Source: Leptospira dzoumogneensis (GTDB lineage: Bacteria; Spirochaetota; Leptospiria; Leptospirales; Leptospiraceae). From it: a stretch of 64,000 nt of DNA. Made by a program: the position numbers and the translations under genes. Numbering within the stretch: position 1 is the stretch's first letter; each line of letters opens with the position of its first letter. Location of the stretch: contig NZ_RQHS01000024.1 of assembly GCF_004770895.1 (NCBI RefSeq), positions 1 to 64,000 of the forward strand. Reading direction: 5' to 3'. This document shows, one piece after another, positions 44,380 through 53,726 of the stretch. The notes under the pieces were generated by a model that saw only the letters and a list, made by a program, of their open reading frames with translations, searched no databases and was not told the DNA's origin.

Positions 44380-45468
44380 GTGAACACGAAAAAAATCCTC
44401 CTGCTCTCTGCAGCGTTCATTATCATTTTTATAATAGGTTTTGCACTCAAACCTTCTCCTATTCAACCAATCGCCTACCAACCACCTGTCGATACTGGTT
44501 TGATCGGTGCCTTCCAAGAAAACAAAGCTTTGGAATCCGCGGAACTAATCGCACTCGGAAAGATACATGGTCCGGAAGATATTGAACCGGATGACGAAGG
44601 TAATATCTACTCTGCGAGTGAAGATGGTAAAGTGTATCTTATTTCCAAAGACGGAGAAATGAAGGCACACGCATTCACGGGAGGACGGCCTCTTGGAATG
44701 AAATTATTAGGAGACGGTTCCATCATAGTTGCGGATGCGATCAAGGGCCTATTGAAGATCGGCAAAGATGGAAAGGTAGAAGTGTTGAGCACGGAATCGG
44801 AAGGTGTTCCTTTCAAATTCACCGACGATCTGGACGTTGCTAAAGATGGAACGATCTATTTTTCGGATGCGAGTGATAAGTACGGCTCCGCGGAATATTT
44901 ATACGATCTAATGGAGTCAGTTCCTCATGGTCGTTTATTAAAATACGACCCTCATACAAAAAAGACCACTACTTTAATGAAGGATCTTTTCTTCCCGAAT
45001 GGAGTGGCACTTTCCAAAAACGAAGATTTTCTAGTATTAAACGAAACTTATAAATATAGGATCCATAGATATTGGATCAAAGGGCCTAAGGCTGGAACAA
45101 GCGAGATCTGGGCGGAGAATCTCCCTGGATTTCCCGATAATATTTCCTCGGATCGTAAAGGTCATTTCTATCTAGCGTTATTCACCGTTCGTAATAATAT
45201 GGTGGATAAGATCTTACATCCTCGTCCTTGGACAAAATCAATCGTAGCTAAGCTGCCTAAATTCCTTTGGCCTAAACCTCAACCTTACGGATTCGCAGTC
45301 ATTCTGGACGAAAACGGAGTGGTAGAAGCCAGTTTCCAGGAGCCAAAGGGAAAACACCTAAAAGAGATCACTTCCGTGAAAAGAAAAGGGGAGTATATCT
45401 ATTTAGGAAGTCTTCATAACGACAGGATCGGAAAGTTCAAACTTCCCCCTGAATTAATAAAAGAATAA
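44380..45468 (+). CDS. SMP-30/strictosidine-synthase-like beta-propeller, membrane-anchored
   Basis: With the GTG start the product begins M-N-T-K-K-I-L-L-L-S-A-A-F-I-I-I-F-I-I-G-F-A, a single signal-anchor, so the propeller lies outside the inner membrane. The rest fits the Str_synth/SMP-30 superfamily: G-P-E-D-I-E-P-D-D-E-G-N-I-Y, P-F-K-F-T-D-D-L-D-V-A-K-D-G-T-I-Y-F-S-D-A-S, L-F-F-P-N-G-V-A-L-S and L-P-G-F-P-D-N-I. Homologues include plasma-membrane arylesterases (APMAP-like) and lactonases. It starts the operon containing the acyl-CoA dehydrogenase and kinase (22 bases to the next gene). A lactonase supplying 4-hydroxyacids would make sense but is only a hypothesis. Confidence 0.85.
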   Translation: MNTKKILLLSAAFIIIFIIGFALKPSPIQPIAYQPPVDTGLIGAFQENKALESAELIALGKIHGPEDIEPDDEGNIYSASEDGKVYLISKDGEMKAHAFTGGRPLGMKLLGDGSIIVADAIKGLLKIGKDGKVEVLSTESEGVPFKFTDDLDVAKDGTIYFSDASDKYGSAEYLYDLMESVPHGRLLKYDPHTKKTTTLMKDLFFPNGVALSKNEDFLVLNETYKYRIHRYWIKGPKAGTSEIWAENLPGFPDNISSDRKGHFYLALFTVRNNMVDKILHPRPWTKSIVAKLPKFLWPKPQPYGFAVILDENGVVEASFQEPKGKHLKEITSVKRKGEYIYLGSLHNDRIGKFKLPPELIKE

Positions 45469-45489
45469 ATAAGGAAAATTGAATATATC

Positions 45490-46665
45490 ATGGATTTATC
45501 CATACCAAAAGAATTAGACGGAATTAGAGCAAAAGCAAAGGCATTCGTGGATGAGGTCGCCATCCCCGCAGAAGATCATTACGATTACGATCATGGCAGA
45601 ATGCCTGAGACCATCGTTCAAAAATTAAGAGAAGAAGCCAAAAAAAGAGGATTATGGACCGCTCATCTTCCCAAGTCGGAAGGTGGACTCGGTTTGGACT
45701 TAGTCGGAACTGCACTTGTATTCAGCGAGTTGGGACGTTCTCCAATCGCTCCTTATCTTTGTAACTGCGACGCTCCGGACGAAGGGAATATGCACCTTCT
45801 TCATTTAGCTGCGAACGAAGAACAAAAGAAGAAGTATTATCATCCTCTTGTGGAGGGAAAGATCCGCTCCGGGTTTGCAATGACCGAACCTCCTCCTGGT
45901 GCCGGCTCGGATCCTACTACTCTTTCGACTAACGCGGAGAAGGACGGGGACCATTATATTCTGAACGGTCATAAATGGTACTGCACCGGTGCAAATGGGG
46001 CTGCCTTCTTGATAGTGATGTCCAAGGTAAATGATAGTTTCAGAAGAACTTCTATGTTCCTAGTTCCTACTGATGCACCAGGATACACAATGGTGCAAGA
46101 AATAGGAGTTTTAGGTTCACACGGTCCAGGCGGTCACTGCGAATTAAAATTTGAAAACGTAAAAGTACATGAGTCCCAAGTACTCGGAAAAATCGGAGAA
46201 GGTTTTAGACTTTCCCAAGAAAGATTAGGACCAGCAAGACTTACACATTGTATGAGATGGATAGGACTTGCCAGAAGATCCATGGAGATCGCAAGAGAAT
46301 ACGCGATCAAAAGGGAATTATTCGGCGGAAAATTATCGGATCACCAAGGTATCCAATGGATGTTTGCGGAATCTTCATTGGAAATAGAGTCCGGCTTTTT
46401 ACTTACATTAAAAGCAGCCGACATTCTTCGTAAAGGTGGAGACGCAAGACAAGCTGTCTCTTTGGCTAAATGGCAGGTGAGTGAAACATTGAACAAATGT
46501 ATAGACAGAGCCATTCAGATCTGCGGTTCTCATGGTTTCAGCCGCTATCTTAAATTAGAATTATTTTATAGAGATGCGAGGGCCGCGAGGATCGCAGACG
46601 GTCCTACCGAAACTCATAAGATGGTGATCGGCAGGAATTTAATATCCGGAAAGGAGAACTTCTGA
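45490..46665 (+). CDS. Acyl-CoA dehydrogenase, ACAD10/11 (LvaC-like) type
   Basis: A 391-residue FAD flavoprotein with the usual [12 protein letters not shown] (substrate/FAD loop, 130-141), [11 protein letters not shown] (163-173), C-G-S-H-G-F (345-350) and [17 protein letters not shown] (360-376) blocks. The residue before Gly in the last block is Asp370, not the Glu of the I-Y-E-G-T motif of medium-chain dehydrogenases. D-G-P-x-E-x-H is the form I associate with ACAD10/11 and LvaC. Those act with a kinase on 4-hydroxyacyl-CoAs. The next gene encodes exactly such a kinase, 2 bases downstream, and a DUF6285 gene follows. The subtype rests on motif and context. Confidence 0.9.
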   Translation: MDLSIPKELDGIRAKAKAFVDEVAIPAEDHYDYDHGRMPETIVQKLREEAKKRGLWTAHLPKSEGGLGLDLVGTALVFSELGRSPIAPYLCNCDAPDEGNMHLLHLAANEEQKKKYYHPLVEGKIRSGFAMTEPPPGAGSDPTTLSTNAEKDGDHYILNGHKWYCTGANGAAFLIVMSKVNDSFRRTSMFLVPTDAPGYTMVQEIGVLGSHGPGGHCELKFENVKVHESQVLGKIGEGFRLSQERLGPARLTHCMRWIGLARRSMEIAREYAIKRELFGGKLSDHQGIQWMFAESSLEIESGFLLTLKAADILRKGGDARQAVSLAKWQVSETLNKCIDRAIQICGSHGFSRYLKLELFYRDARAARIADGPTETHKMVIGRNLISGKENF

Positions 46666-46667
46666 TC

Positions 46668-47711
46668 GTGAAAGATTCCGAATTGAAGGAAAGGCTGGAA
46701 TCATATTTAGGAAAAAGGCTCCAAGGAACGGTAGAAATCGCTAATATGGTTTCTCTTTCGGGAGGAGCCTGCCAGGAAAATTTTTCCGCTGATATCAAGG
46801 TGAATGGCGGTCCTGAATCCGGCCAATACCAAACTGTATATCGAACTGATAAAGGAGCAGCTTTACTCGCTTCTTTGTCTAGGATAGATGAGTTTAAAGT
46901 TTGTAGAATGGCTTTCGAAGCGGGAGTTAAAACTCCCGAACCGTTTTGGCTGGAGTCCGATAACTCGGTCACCGGTAATCCATTCTACTTTATGAAAAGG
47001 ATCCAAGGTAAGGCGACCGGAAGATTCGTAGTAAAAGATCCAAGTTTAAACAAGGTCCGTAAACAGATCACACAAGAGCTTGCGGAAAATCTTGCAAGTA
47101 TCCATTCAGTCACACCTGAGAAGTGTAAGGATGAAAAACTAAAAGAAGTTCTGAATCTTGGACAACATGTGAGCGGCAAAACGGTGGCTCAAGGTTCCGT
47201 CCAAGCGTTACGTTCTCAATTGGGATCCATGGATGGAGCTTACCCGGCCATGGAAATCATTTTGAATTGGTTAGAGAAGAATGCTCCTGAAAGCGATTCT
47301 GTTGTTCTCATCCACGGAGATTTTAGAACGGGGAACTTCATGGTGAATTCGGAAGGTCTGCAAGGAATTGTGGATTGGGAATTCGCACATTGGGGCGATC
47401 GTCACGAAGATCTGACTTGGTTATGTATGAGGGATTGGAGATTCGGAAAACTGAATAAAGAAGCAGGCGGCTTTGCGGATCGTTCCGAGTTCTATGAGAT
47501 CTACGAAAAGGCCTCCGGTGTAAAACTAGATCCTATCAAGATCAGATACTGGGAAGTGATGGGAAATCTTCGTTGGGCAATCGGTTGTATCGGCCAAGCA
47601 GAACGCCATCTTTCCGGAAAAGATAAAGGAATAGAACTCGCGTCCATAGGAAGAAGGGCCTGTGAGATGGAATACGAGGCAATGAGACTCATAGAAGAGT
47701 CCGTAAAATAA
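46668..47711 (+). CDS. APH-fold kinase, LvaA/ACAD10-11-like
   Basis: A 347-residue phosphotransferase of the aminoglycoside phosphotransferase fold. The N lobe has a glycine-bearing S-L-S-G-G-A-C-Q-E-N-F loop (about 29-39). The catalytic loop is H216-G-D218-F-R-T-G-N223 and the metal-binding D236 is in G-I-V-D-W-E-F-A-H-W-G-D. Relatives next to acyl-CoA dehydrogenases are LvaA of Pseudomonas and the kinase domains of mammalian ACAD10/11, which phosphorylate 4-hydroxyacyl-CoA. The start is GTG 46668 with AGGAG 11 bases upstream. The two flanking genes are 2 and 10 bases away, indicating a single operon. Confidence 0.88.
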   Translation: MKDSELKERLESYLGKRLQGTVEIANMVSLSGGACQENFSADIKVNGGPESGQYQTVYRTDKGAALLASLSRIDEFKVCRMAFEAGVKTPEPFWLESDNSVTGNPFYFMKRIQGKATGRFVVKDPSLNKVRKQITQELAENLASIHSVTPEKCKDEKLKEVLNLGQHVSGKTVAQGSVQALRSQLGSMDGAYPAMEIILNWLEKNAPESDSVVLIHGDFRTGNFMVNSEGLQGIVDWEFAHWGDRHEDLTWLCMRDWRFGKLNKEAGGFADRSEFYEIYEKASGVKLDPIKIRYWEVMGNLRWAIGCIGQAERHLSGKDKGIELASIGRRACEMEYEAMRLIEESVK

Positions 47712-47721
47712 GGAAATCATC

Positions 47722-48117
47722 ATGCAGGATAAACCAAGCGCCACGGAATTATTGGAAGCAATTCAGGATTTTCTAATGAAGGAAGTCCTACCTGAGTTCA
47801 GGGATAAGGACCTTCTCGCGTATAAAACATTAGTGAGTTGGAATATGCTGGGAGTGATCTCCAGAGAAATACGTTCCGGAGAAGAATTATTGGACAAAGA
47901 ACTTACCAGACTTTCTTCTTTACTCAAAAAAAAATCGGAGTTTCCTAAAACCTGGAATGAAAAGAAAAATCTGACTTCTTCTTGGAACGAAGAACTGAGA
48001 GATATTATCCGAAGGGAAAAAAAATCTTTGGAAGATACGGAATACTGGAAACATATAAAGGAATCCGTTATCGAAAAAGTAGAGATCGTAAATCCAAGAT
48101 TCACTACGGAATCCTAG
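47722..48117 (+). CDS. DUF6285 (LvaB-like) small protein
   Basis: A 131-residue alpha-helical protein of the DUF6285 type. P-S-A-T-E-L-L-E-A-I-Q-D-F-L at the N terminus and Y-K-T-L-V-S-W-N-M-L-G-V-I-S-R-E near residue 32-48 are the recognisable family blocks. The last third is Lys/Glu/Trp-rich (K-K-S-E-F-P-K-T-W-N-E-K-K). No catalytic motif exists. In levulinate catabolism the equivalent protein LvaB works with the kinase LvaA, so it is probably an accessory subunit of the preceding kinase. It lies 10 bases after the kinase gene and one base before the phosphatase gene. Confidence 0.8.
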   Translation: MQDKPSATELLEAIQDFLMKEVLPEFRDKDLLAYKTLVSWNMLGVISREIRSGEELLDKELTRLSSLLKKKSEFPKTWNEKKNLTSSWNEELRDIIRREKKSLEDTEYWKHIKESVIEKVEIVNPRFTTES

Positions 48118-48118
48118 T

Positions 48119-48847
48119 ATGTCCGTAATATATCTGATTCGCCACGGACAGGCGAACTCCACTGGAGAAGATTACGATCTATTGACCGATAAGGGAAAGG
48201 AACAAGCTTTTGCCCTTGGAAAGTATATGGCTTCTAATGGGGATTTTCCGGATAAGATCATCTCCGGGACAATGAGAAGGCATAAGGAAACCGCGGAATT
48301 TTTTATGAAAGGGATCGGTTCTATACGTTCCGATCTCAAAACAGGATCCGATTTTCATTCATTCGATCCGAACTGGAATGAATTTCCTTCCGAGTTATGG
48401 AAGAAGTATGCGGAACATCTTTCCGGAACAAAACCAGAATTCCAAAGATCCTTATTACAATTTTCTAAAGTTAGATTAAAAGGTGGAGTTAGATCCGCCG
48501 CTCTGTTCTTTAAACTGACGGAAGAGATCTTATCCGTCTGGAGAAAAGGGGATTTTACCCCCGAAGGAATAGAAACTTTCGCAAACTTTCAATCCAGAGT
48601 GGATCTTGCCTGCGATACATATTTCCAGCCTTCCGATGCGGAAAAACTTTTTATTTTTACTTCAGGCACGCCGATCTCTTTGACTTTGAAGAAGATGCTT
48701 AGACAAGACGAAGATGTTTTTACTTGGATGCCTTGGATCTGGAATAGTTCCGTAAGTATGTTCCGTTGGGTAAGAGGCAGATATATACCCGTGAGTTTAA
48801 ACTTCCTTCCTCATATTCCGACTAAGAGTGATAGAACACTCTATTAA
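48119..48847 (+). CDS. Histidine phosphatase superfamily protein
   Basis: A 242-residue member of the phosphoglycerate-mutase-like superfamily, with Y-L-I-R8-H9-G-Q at the N terminus supplying the phosphohistidine. S-G-T-M-R-R-H-K-E-T-A-E (about 50-61) supplies the second Arg/acid pair. F-I-F-T-S-G-T-P-I-S-L-T appears where most relatives have a second histidine (T-H-G), so the second catalytic histidine may be absent or displaced. The gene begins one base after the DUF6285 stop. Its role in the hydroxyacyl-CoA module is unclear: it could act on phosphorylated intermediates or be regulatory. Confidence 0.82.
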   Translation: MSVIYLIRHGQANSTGEDYDLLTDKGKEQAFALGKYMASNGDFPDKIISGTMRRHKETAEFFMKGIGSIRSDLKTGSDFHSFDPNWNEFPSELWKKYAEHLSGTKPEFQRSLLQFSKVRLKGGVRSAALFFKLTEEILSVWRKGDFTPEGIETFANFQSRVDLACDTYFQPSDAEKLFIFTSGTPISLTLKKMLRQDEDVFTWMPWIWNSSVSMFRWVRGRYIPVSLNFLPHIPTKSDRTLY

Positions 48848-48900
48848 ATACAAACTTGTTCCAATATAGATGGATCTATTCCATCTTCTTTGTAATTCGT

Positions 48901-48915
48901 TTGTAGGAACTACAA
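48901..48915. repeat. Intergenic palindrome, TTGTAG-GAA-CTACAA
   Basis: Two perfect 6-base arms with a 3-base centre lie between the histidine phosphatase gene and the first of the tandem kinases. It resembles the TGTAGGAGTTCCAACA family. Some leader hairpins can also be drawn nearby (GTGTGGA 48946-48952 with TCCACAC 49010-49016), but this is long-range and unproven. Confidence 0.5.
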
Positions 48916-48994
48916 CAGCGGGTTGTATCTTTTGGAAATAAAAAAGTGTGGACTTAGATGTTCGAAGGTGTAGGATTCTGCCCCGCTGATCCGC

Positions 48995-51106
48995 ATGAAT
49001 TCCTTGGTATCCACACTAGAAATTCGTTCCTCAAAGGATAGAAGTTTAGGATTTCTATCTATATACTTGGGATCTATATTCGTTCTAATACTTTTTCTTC
49101 TCATATATTTCACGGATGAAACGGAATTATTACGGATTTACGATAATATACATTGGACTTCGTCTATCGCGATCGCTACGATCACTGCTTGGTTCGGTTA
49201 TAGATCCTCTGAAGGAGAAACCAAAAGGTTTAGGCTTTGGTTTTTTCTAGGGCTTCTTTCTTATTTTATTGGTCAAGTGGTTTGGGATATCCAGGCCATT
49301 TCCAAGTTCTATAGTTTTCCTGCACCAAGCGATCTATTCTATCCTTGGTTAGGGCCATTCTTCGCTGTAGGTTTCGCTCGATTCTTAAAAGATAGGGTTC
49401 CATCTAACAGAATGAAGGTGGCGGTGATGGATGCGCTAGGACTTGCGATTGCAGTCCTTGCGGTAACCCTAGTATTATATCTTTCTAAAAAGGAAGATAG
49501 GCCTTGGTTCCAGTTACTGACCTTGTCGGTTTATCCTGTATTCACATTGTCTGCTGCCTGTATCGGTGTCTTAATGAAACCTTCCTTACGTTTAAAGGCG
49601 GATTTTTCCTTTTTATGTTTGGTGATCGGGCTCGCAGGAATGGGGATCAGTTGGTTACAATGGAATTCTATTTTTTTGATAGTTGTTCCGGAAGATGGGA
49701 CCTTAACTAACGCAGGATTTTCAGCAAGTATCTTGCTTCTAGGATATGGAACCTTGACCTGGGCTCCCGATCCTTCCGGAGAGATAGAAAGAGAATCCGC
49801 AACTGAAAGCGGGCTTTTAAGAATTCTTCCCTTATTAGAAGTGATCGTTTGTTCTGCAGCAATCATCCTTTCCTTAACTCTGCCGGGCCTTCCTGAGATC
49901 ATTCGGTTGGTGATCTGGTTTTCCGCGGGAGTGATGGTGGTGATAGCGAGTCTCAGACAAAGTTTACTCGTGGCGGACTTAGCAACCGCAGAACTTGTGA
50001 TCCGGAATGCAAATAAAGAATTAGAAGTTACGGTTGCGGAAAGAACGGAAGAATTAAGATCAACTAATACGTATTTGGTGACTGCAAACGATAAACTCAG
50101 ATCGGCAATGGACGAACTCAAAAAAACCCAGGAGAACTTGGTTCGATCCGAAAAAATGGCGGTCTTAGGAAGATTGATGGCAGGGATCGCTCACGAATTA
50201 AATACTCCGTTAGGCGCGATTCGCTCTTCTACAGAAGGTATACGTTCTATTCTAAGCGAACCCTGGGAAAAACTTCTAAAAGATTATTCCAGTTTTAATA
50301 AGGAAGAAAGGGAATTTTGGGGGATCTTATTCAAGAATGGAGGCACAGTTAACTCTGATTTCGATTCCAAGGAAGAAAGATCCAAAAGAAAAAGATCTGA
50401 AGTCATTCTGAGAGAATTCGGGATCGAAAATTCTCTAGTAATGGCGGATGCTTTGACCGATCTGGGAATTTCTCCGGATCAGGTTTCCGAATTAGCGGAG
50501 AAGATCCCAAAAGGAGAAAGAGGATGGATGATAGTCAGTAATGCATCCGCTCTTTCCAGTATTTCCAGATCCAGCCAACTCATCCTGGATGCTTCTATCA
50601 AAGCTTCCAGAGTGATCCAGGCATTAAAAAGTTATGCTTCGGGAGAAGGGGACTGGAAACCTCATTCAGAGTCCGTTTCTCCTAAAGAACAGATAGAGAA
50701 TATTATTACATTATATTATTCTAAAATGAAAAACAAGGTGATTGTGGATATAAATATCCCTGAATCCGCAAGCGTGTCGGGGGATCCGGAAAGATTATAC
50801 CTTATATGGACTAATCTGATCACAAACGCATTACACGCCATGAACTATTCAGGAAGAATATTCGTGGATGCGGAAAGAAAAGATGAGTTCTGGGAAATTT
50901 CAGTCCAGGACACGGGTACTGGAGTACCGGCAGAGATCAAGGATAGGATTTTTGATCCATTCTTCACTACTAAATCTCCTGGAGAAGGAACCGGACTTGG
51001 TCTGGATATTTGCAAAAATGTGGCAGAAGAACATGGAGGTTCCATCCGATTTATCAGCTCGGAAGAAGGTACAACATTCTACGTTACCCTCCCTGCCTCG
51101 CCCTAA
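48995..51106 (+). CDS. Multi-pass membrane sensor histidine kinase
   Basis: A 703-residue kinase. The first about 330 residues contain about nine hydrophobic helices with no recognisable extracellular sensor. A coiled coil (about 333-375, R-N-A-N-K-E-L-E-V-T-V-A-E-R-T-E-E-L) links them to the kinase core. H400 lies in G-I-A-H-E-L-N-T-P-L-G-A-I; N-box N-A-L-H-A-M and G-loops D-T-G-T-G-V and G-T-G-L-G-L-D follow. About 110-130 residues are inserted between the H-box and the second dimerisation helix (R-V-I-Q-A-L-K-S-Y-A), an insertion shared with the next gene. No response regulator is adjacent. The ATG 48995 lacks a strong ribosome site. Confidence 0.88.
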   Translation: MNSLVSTLEIRSSKDRSLGFLSIYLGSIFVLILFLLIYFTDETELLRIYDNIHWTSSIAIATITAWFGYRSSEGETKRFRLWFFLGLLSYFIGQVVWDIQAISKFYSFPAPSDLFYPWLGPFFAVGFARFLKDRVPSNRMKVAVMDALGLAIAVLAVTLVLYLSKKEDRPWFQLLTLSVYPVFTLSAACIGVLMKPSLRLKADFSFLCLVIGLAGMGISWLQWNSIFLIVVPEDGTLTNAGFSASILLLGYGTLTWAPDPSGEIERESATESGLLRILPLLEVIVCSAAIILSLTLPGLPEIIRLVIWFSAGVMVVIASLRQSLLVADLATAELVIRNANKELEVTVAERTEELRSTNTYLVTANDKLRSAMDELKKTQENLVRSEKMAVLGRLMAGIAHELNTPLGAIRSSTEGIRSILSEPWEKLLKDYSSFNKEEREFWGILFKNGGTVNSDFDSKEERSKRKRSEVILREFGIENSLVMADALTDLGISPDQVSELAEKIPKGERGWMIVSNASALSSISRSSQLILDASIKASRVIQALKSYASGEGDWKPHSESVSPKEQIENIITLYYSKMKNKVIVDINIPESASVSGDPERLYLIWTNLITNALHAMNYSGRIFVDAERKDEFWEISVQDTGTGVPAEIKDRIFDPFFTTKSPGEGTGLGLDICKNVAEEHGGSIRFISSEEGTTFYVTLPASP

Positions 51107-51177
51107 TTATTAGGTTGATGTGAAAAATCGCCCGTACAGAGTTGTGCGAGCTTTCGAAATTTTTTTTCCGGATCCTT

Positions 51178-53073
51178 ATGAACGGACCTAAGAGCGGCAA
51201 CGTATATCGAGATATATTCGAACAATCTCCTATCGGACTCATGATCTTCGATAGGCAGGGCAAAATTATAGAAGCAAACGATTCTTCTCTGCGTTTCTTA
51301 AGAGCGGGAAGAGATAAGATCATCGGACTTTCCTATTCCAACTTAAAAGACACAAGAGTTTCCTCGTTGATCGGCAAGGGTTTAAGCGGAGAAGCTTCCG
51401 ATTACGAAGGACCTTATAATACTACGGTTAGCGGGCTGTTATTGCAGGTCCGCATCAGAGTGAATCCTCTCTTTGATGATTCAGGGATTTTCGGCGTTAC
51501 CTTGATCTTCGAAGATCTTACGGAAAGAAAAAAGACGGAAGAAAAATTAGCTGTCACACTTTCGGATATTCGTATCGCTCAAGAAGCATTAGAAGAACAC
51601 GAGGTCAAATTTAAAACATTATTCGAATCTGCGGGAGAGGCGATCTTCCTCATGGATGATCGGATCTTTTTAGAATGTAATCCTAAAACGGAAGAGATGT
51701 TCGGTTGTAAAAGAGAAGATATTATAGGAGCTTCTCCTGTGGATTTTTCTCCTGAGATGCAGCCGGATGGTCTTCCTTCTTCTCGGAAAGCATTCGAAAA
51801 AATACAGGCTGCCTTTGCGGGTAAGCCCCAAACTTTCGATTGGGTGCATTGTAGAAAGGACAGAACCAATTTTGATGCGGAAGTGACCTTAACTTCCGTA
51901 ACTCTGAACGGAAAAGCCTTATTACAAGCGATCGTAAGAGATATTTCCGAGAGAAAAAAAGCGGAAGAGGAGATCCGAAAACTAAACGAGGATCTGGAAC
52001 AAAAAGTAGTTCTTAGAACGGAAGAGCTGAAGGCAACGAATACTTATTTAGAAAATACGAATAAAGATCTGCTCACGGCATTAGATGAATTAAAATCTAC
52101 TCAGGCACAATTAGTACAATCCGAAAAGATGGCCGTACTCGGACAATTGATCGCAGGCATCGCTCATGAGGTGAATACTCCTTTAGGTGCGATCATCTCT
52201 TCGAACGAAGGGATCCAAAGTGTGTTCCGCCAAGATTGGGAAAAATTACTCTGCGAATTTGCGGACCTGGATGCCCAAGAAAGAGAATCCTGGAAGAAAA
52301 TTTTCACAAAAGGAAGTATTTTTCCCGACTTCTATGATTCTTCCGAAGAAAGGAAAAATAGAAAAATCATTAGAGAAACATTACAAAATCTTGGATTCCC
52401 ATCTTCCGAGTTTTTGTCCGAAAATTTAGCCGAATTAGGAATAAGAATAGAGGATATTCCGGAACTAGTCCGAGACATTCATAAAGACAAATTTCCTACC
52501 TTAGTTGCGAACGCTTATAATCTCTCCGGGATTTTGAGATACAGTAATGTAGTAAGAGAGGCTGCTTCTAAGGCTGCCAGGGTGATACGAGCTTTAAAAA
52601 CCTACGTATACCAGGACCATACAGGTATCAGTTTGATCGATATTAGGGAACAGATGGATCTTGTTCTTACACTATATTATAATAAGGTAAAGCAAGGAGT
52701 GGAGATCCGCAGGAATTTTGCGGACAACTCGCTCGTAAAGGGACAAGCAGATCAGTTGACCCAGGTTTGGGCCAACCTGATCAATAATGCATTCCAAGCC
52801 ATTTCTTATCAGGGTAGATTGGATCTGGAATCTTCGATCAAAGATAATTATCTGATCGTTTCCGTGACTGACGACGGACCCGGCGTTCCGAAAGAGATCC
52901 AAGATAGAATTTTCGAACCATTCTTTACCACAAAAGAAAAAGGAGAAGGAAGCGGACTCGGTCTGGATATTTGCAAAAAGATCGTAGAAAGACACCAAGG
53001 AAAAATGGATTTCGATTCTTCTCCGGGAAAGACTACATTCAGGGTTTATCTACCTTTAGCGGAAAAATTTTAA
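51178..53073 (+). CDS. PAS-domain sensor histidine kinase
   Basis: A cytoplasmic 631-residue kinase starting at ATG 51178, with GGA six bases upstream (the frame is open from TTG 51142). Two PAS domains are visible: the first about residues 9-125 (F-E-Q-S-P-I-G-L-M-I-F-D-R-Q-G-K-I-I-E-A-N), the second about 145-260 (A-G-E-A-I-F-L-M-D-D-R-I-F-L-E-C-N-P). A coiled coil leads to H330 in G-I-A-H-E-V-N-T-P-L-G-A-I. The N-box N-A-F-Q-A-I and G-loops D-D-G-P-G-V and G-S-G-L-G-L-D follow. It has the same large H-box insertion as the preceding kinase, so the two arose from a common core with different sensor heads. Confidence 0.9.
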   Translation: MNGPKSGNVYRDIFEQSPIGLMIFDRQGKIIEANDSSLRFLRAGRDKIIGLSYSNLKDTRVSSLIGKGLSGEASDYEGPYNTTVSGLLLQVRIRVNPLFDDSGIFGVTLIFEDLTERKKTEEKLAVTLSDIRIAQEALEEHEVKFKTLFESAGEAIFLMDDRIFLECNPKTEEMFGCKREDIIGASPVDFSPEMQPDGLPSSRKAFEKIQAAFAGKPQTFDWVHCRKDRTNFDAEVTLTSVTLNGKALLQAIVRDISERKKAEEEIRKLNEDLEQKVVLRTEELKATNTYLENTNKDLLTALDELKSTQAQLVQSEKMAVLGQLIAGIAHEVNTPLGAIISSNEGIQSVFRQDWEKLLCEFADLDAQERESWKKIFTKGSIFPDFYDSSEERKNRKIIRETLQNLGFPSSEFLSENLAELGIRIEDIPELVRDIHKDKFPTLVANAYNLSGILRYSNVVREAASKAARVIRALKTYVYQDHTGISLIDIREQMDLVLTLYYNKVKQGVEIRRNFADNSLVKGQADQLTQVWANLINNAFQAISYQGRLDLESSIKDNYLIVSVTDDGPGVPKEIQDRIFEPFFTTKEKGEGSGLGLDICKKIVERHQGKMDFDSSPGKTTFRVYLPLAEKF

Positions 53074-53104
53074 AAGCCGCTCTTTTATAAGGAGCGGCTT
53101 TTTT
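53072..53104. terminator. Bidirectional Rho-independent terminator
   Basis: AAAAGCCGCTC (53072-53082) and GAGCGGCTTTT (53092-53102) form a perfect 11-bp stem with a 9-base loop and T runs on both strands. It serves the PAS kinase (plus) and the convergent GST gene (minus). Confidence 0.92.
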
Positions 53105-53108
53105 GTGA

Positions 53109-53726
53109 TCAAGATTTTTTAGGGATTTCGCTTCCTTTGATGAAAGCGGGTCTTGCTCCTAATTTTTCTTCCCATGCCTTAAGTTTTGGATAATCATCCA
53201 AAGAAAGATCTATATAGGATCTGGCTTTTACCCAAGGCCAGGTTGCGATGTCTGCAATACTCAACTCACTTCCTGCAAGGTATTCTGATTCTTTCAAACG
53301 TCTTTCCAGAACTGAATATAGACGTTTTGTTTCGTCCACATAACGGTTCATCGCGTAAGGAATTTTTTCAGGCGCAAACTTAACGAAATGATTTGCTTGT
53401 CCTTGCATTGGACCCACTCCACCCATTTGGAACATGAGCCATTGGATAGCGATGGATCTTTCTTTAGGATCTTTAGGTAAAAATTTTCCGTATTTTTCCG
53501 CGAGATAGATCAGGATCGCTCCCGATTCAAAAACCGGAAAATCTCCATTATCTTTATCTATAATGGCAGGGATCCTGCCGTTCGGGTTGATTTTAAGATA
53601 CCATTCTTCTTTTTGTTCTAATTTGCTGAAGTCGATTGGATGTACTGTATAAGGGATCCCTAATTCTTCCAGCATAATGGAAGCTTTTTTTCCGTTAGGC
53701 GTCCCTGCGGTATATAATTCGATCAA
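53109..53726 (-). CDS. Glutathione S-transferase, YfcG/Nu-like
   Basis: A 205-residue GST. The thioredoxin-like N domain has [17 protein letters not shown] (residues 6-22), with T-P-N-G at the position typical of Nu-class enzymes. N-G-R-I-P-A-I and the V-F-E-S-G-A-I glutathione motif follow. The C-terminal helical domain contains [16 protein letters not shown], characteristic of the YfcG/YghU group, which reduce disulfides and peroxides with glutathione. The neighbouring MAPEG gene is also glutathione-related. Whether the organism makes glutathione cannot be seen here. Confidence 0.9.
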   Translation of the reverse strand: MIELYTAGTPNGKKASIMLEELGIPYTVHPIDFSKLEQKEEWYLKINPNGRIPAIIDKDNGDFPVFESGAILIYLAEKYGKFLPKDPKERSIAIQWLMFQMGGVGPMQGQANHFVKFAPEKIPYAMNRYVDETKRLYSVLERRLKESEYLAGSELSIADIATWPWVKARSYIDLSLDDYPKLKAWEEKLGARPAFIKGSEIPKKS

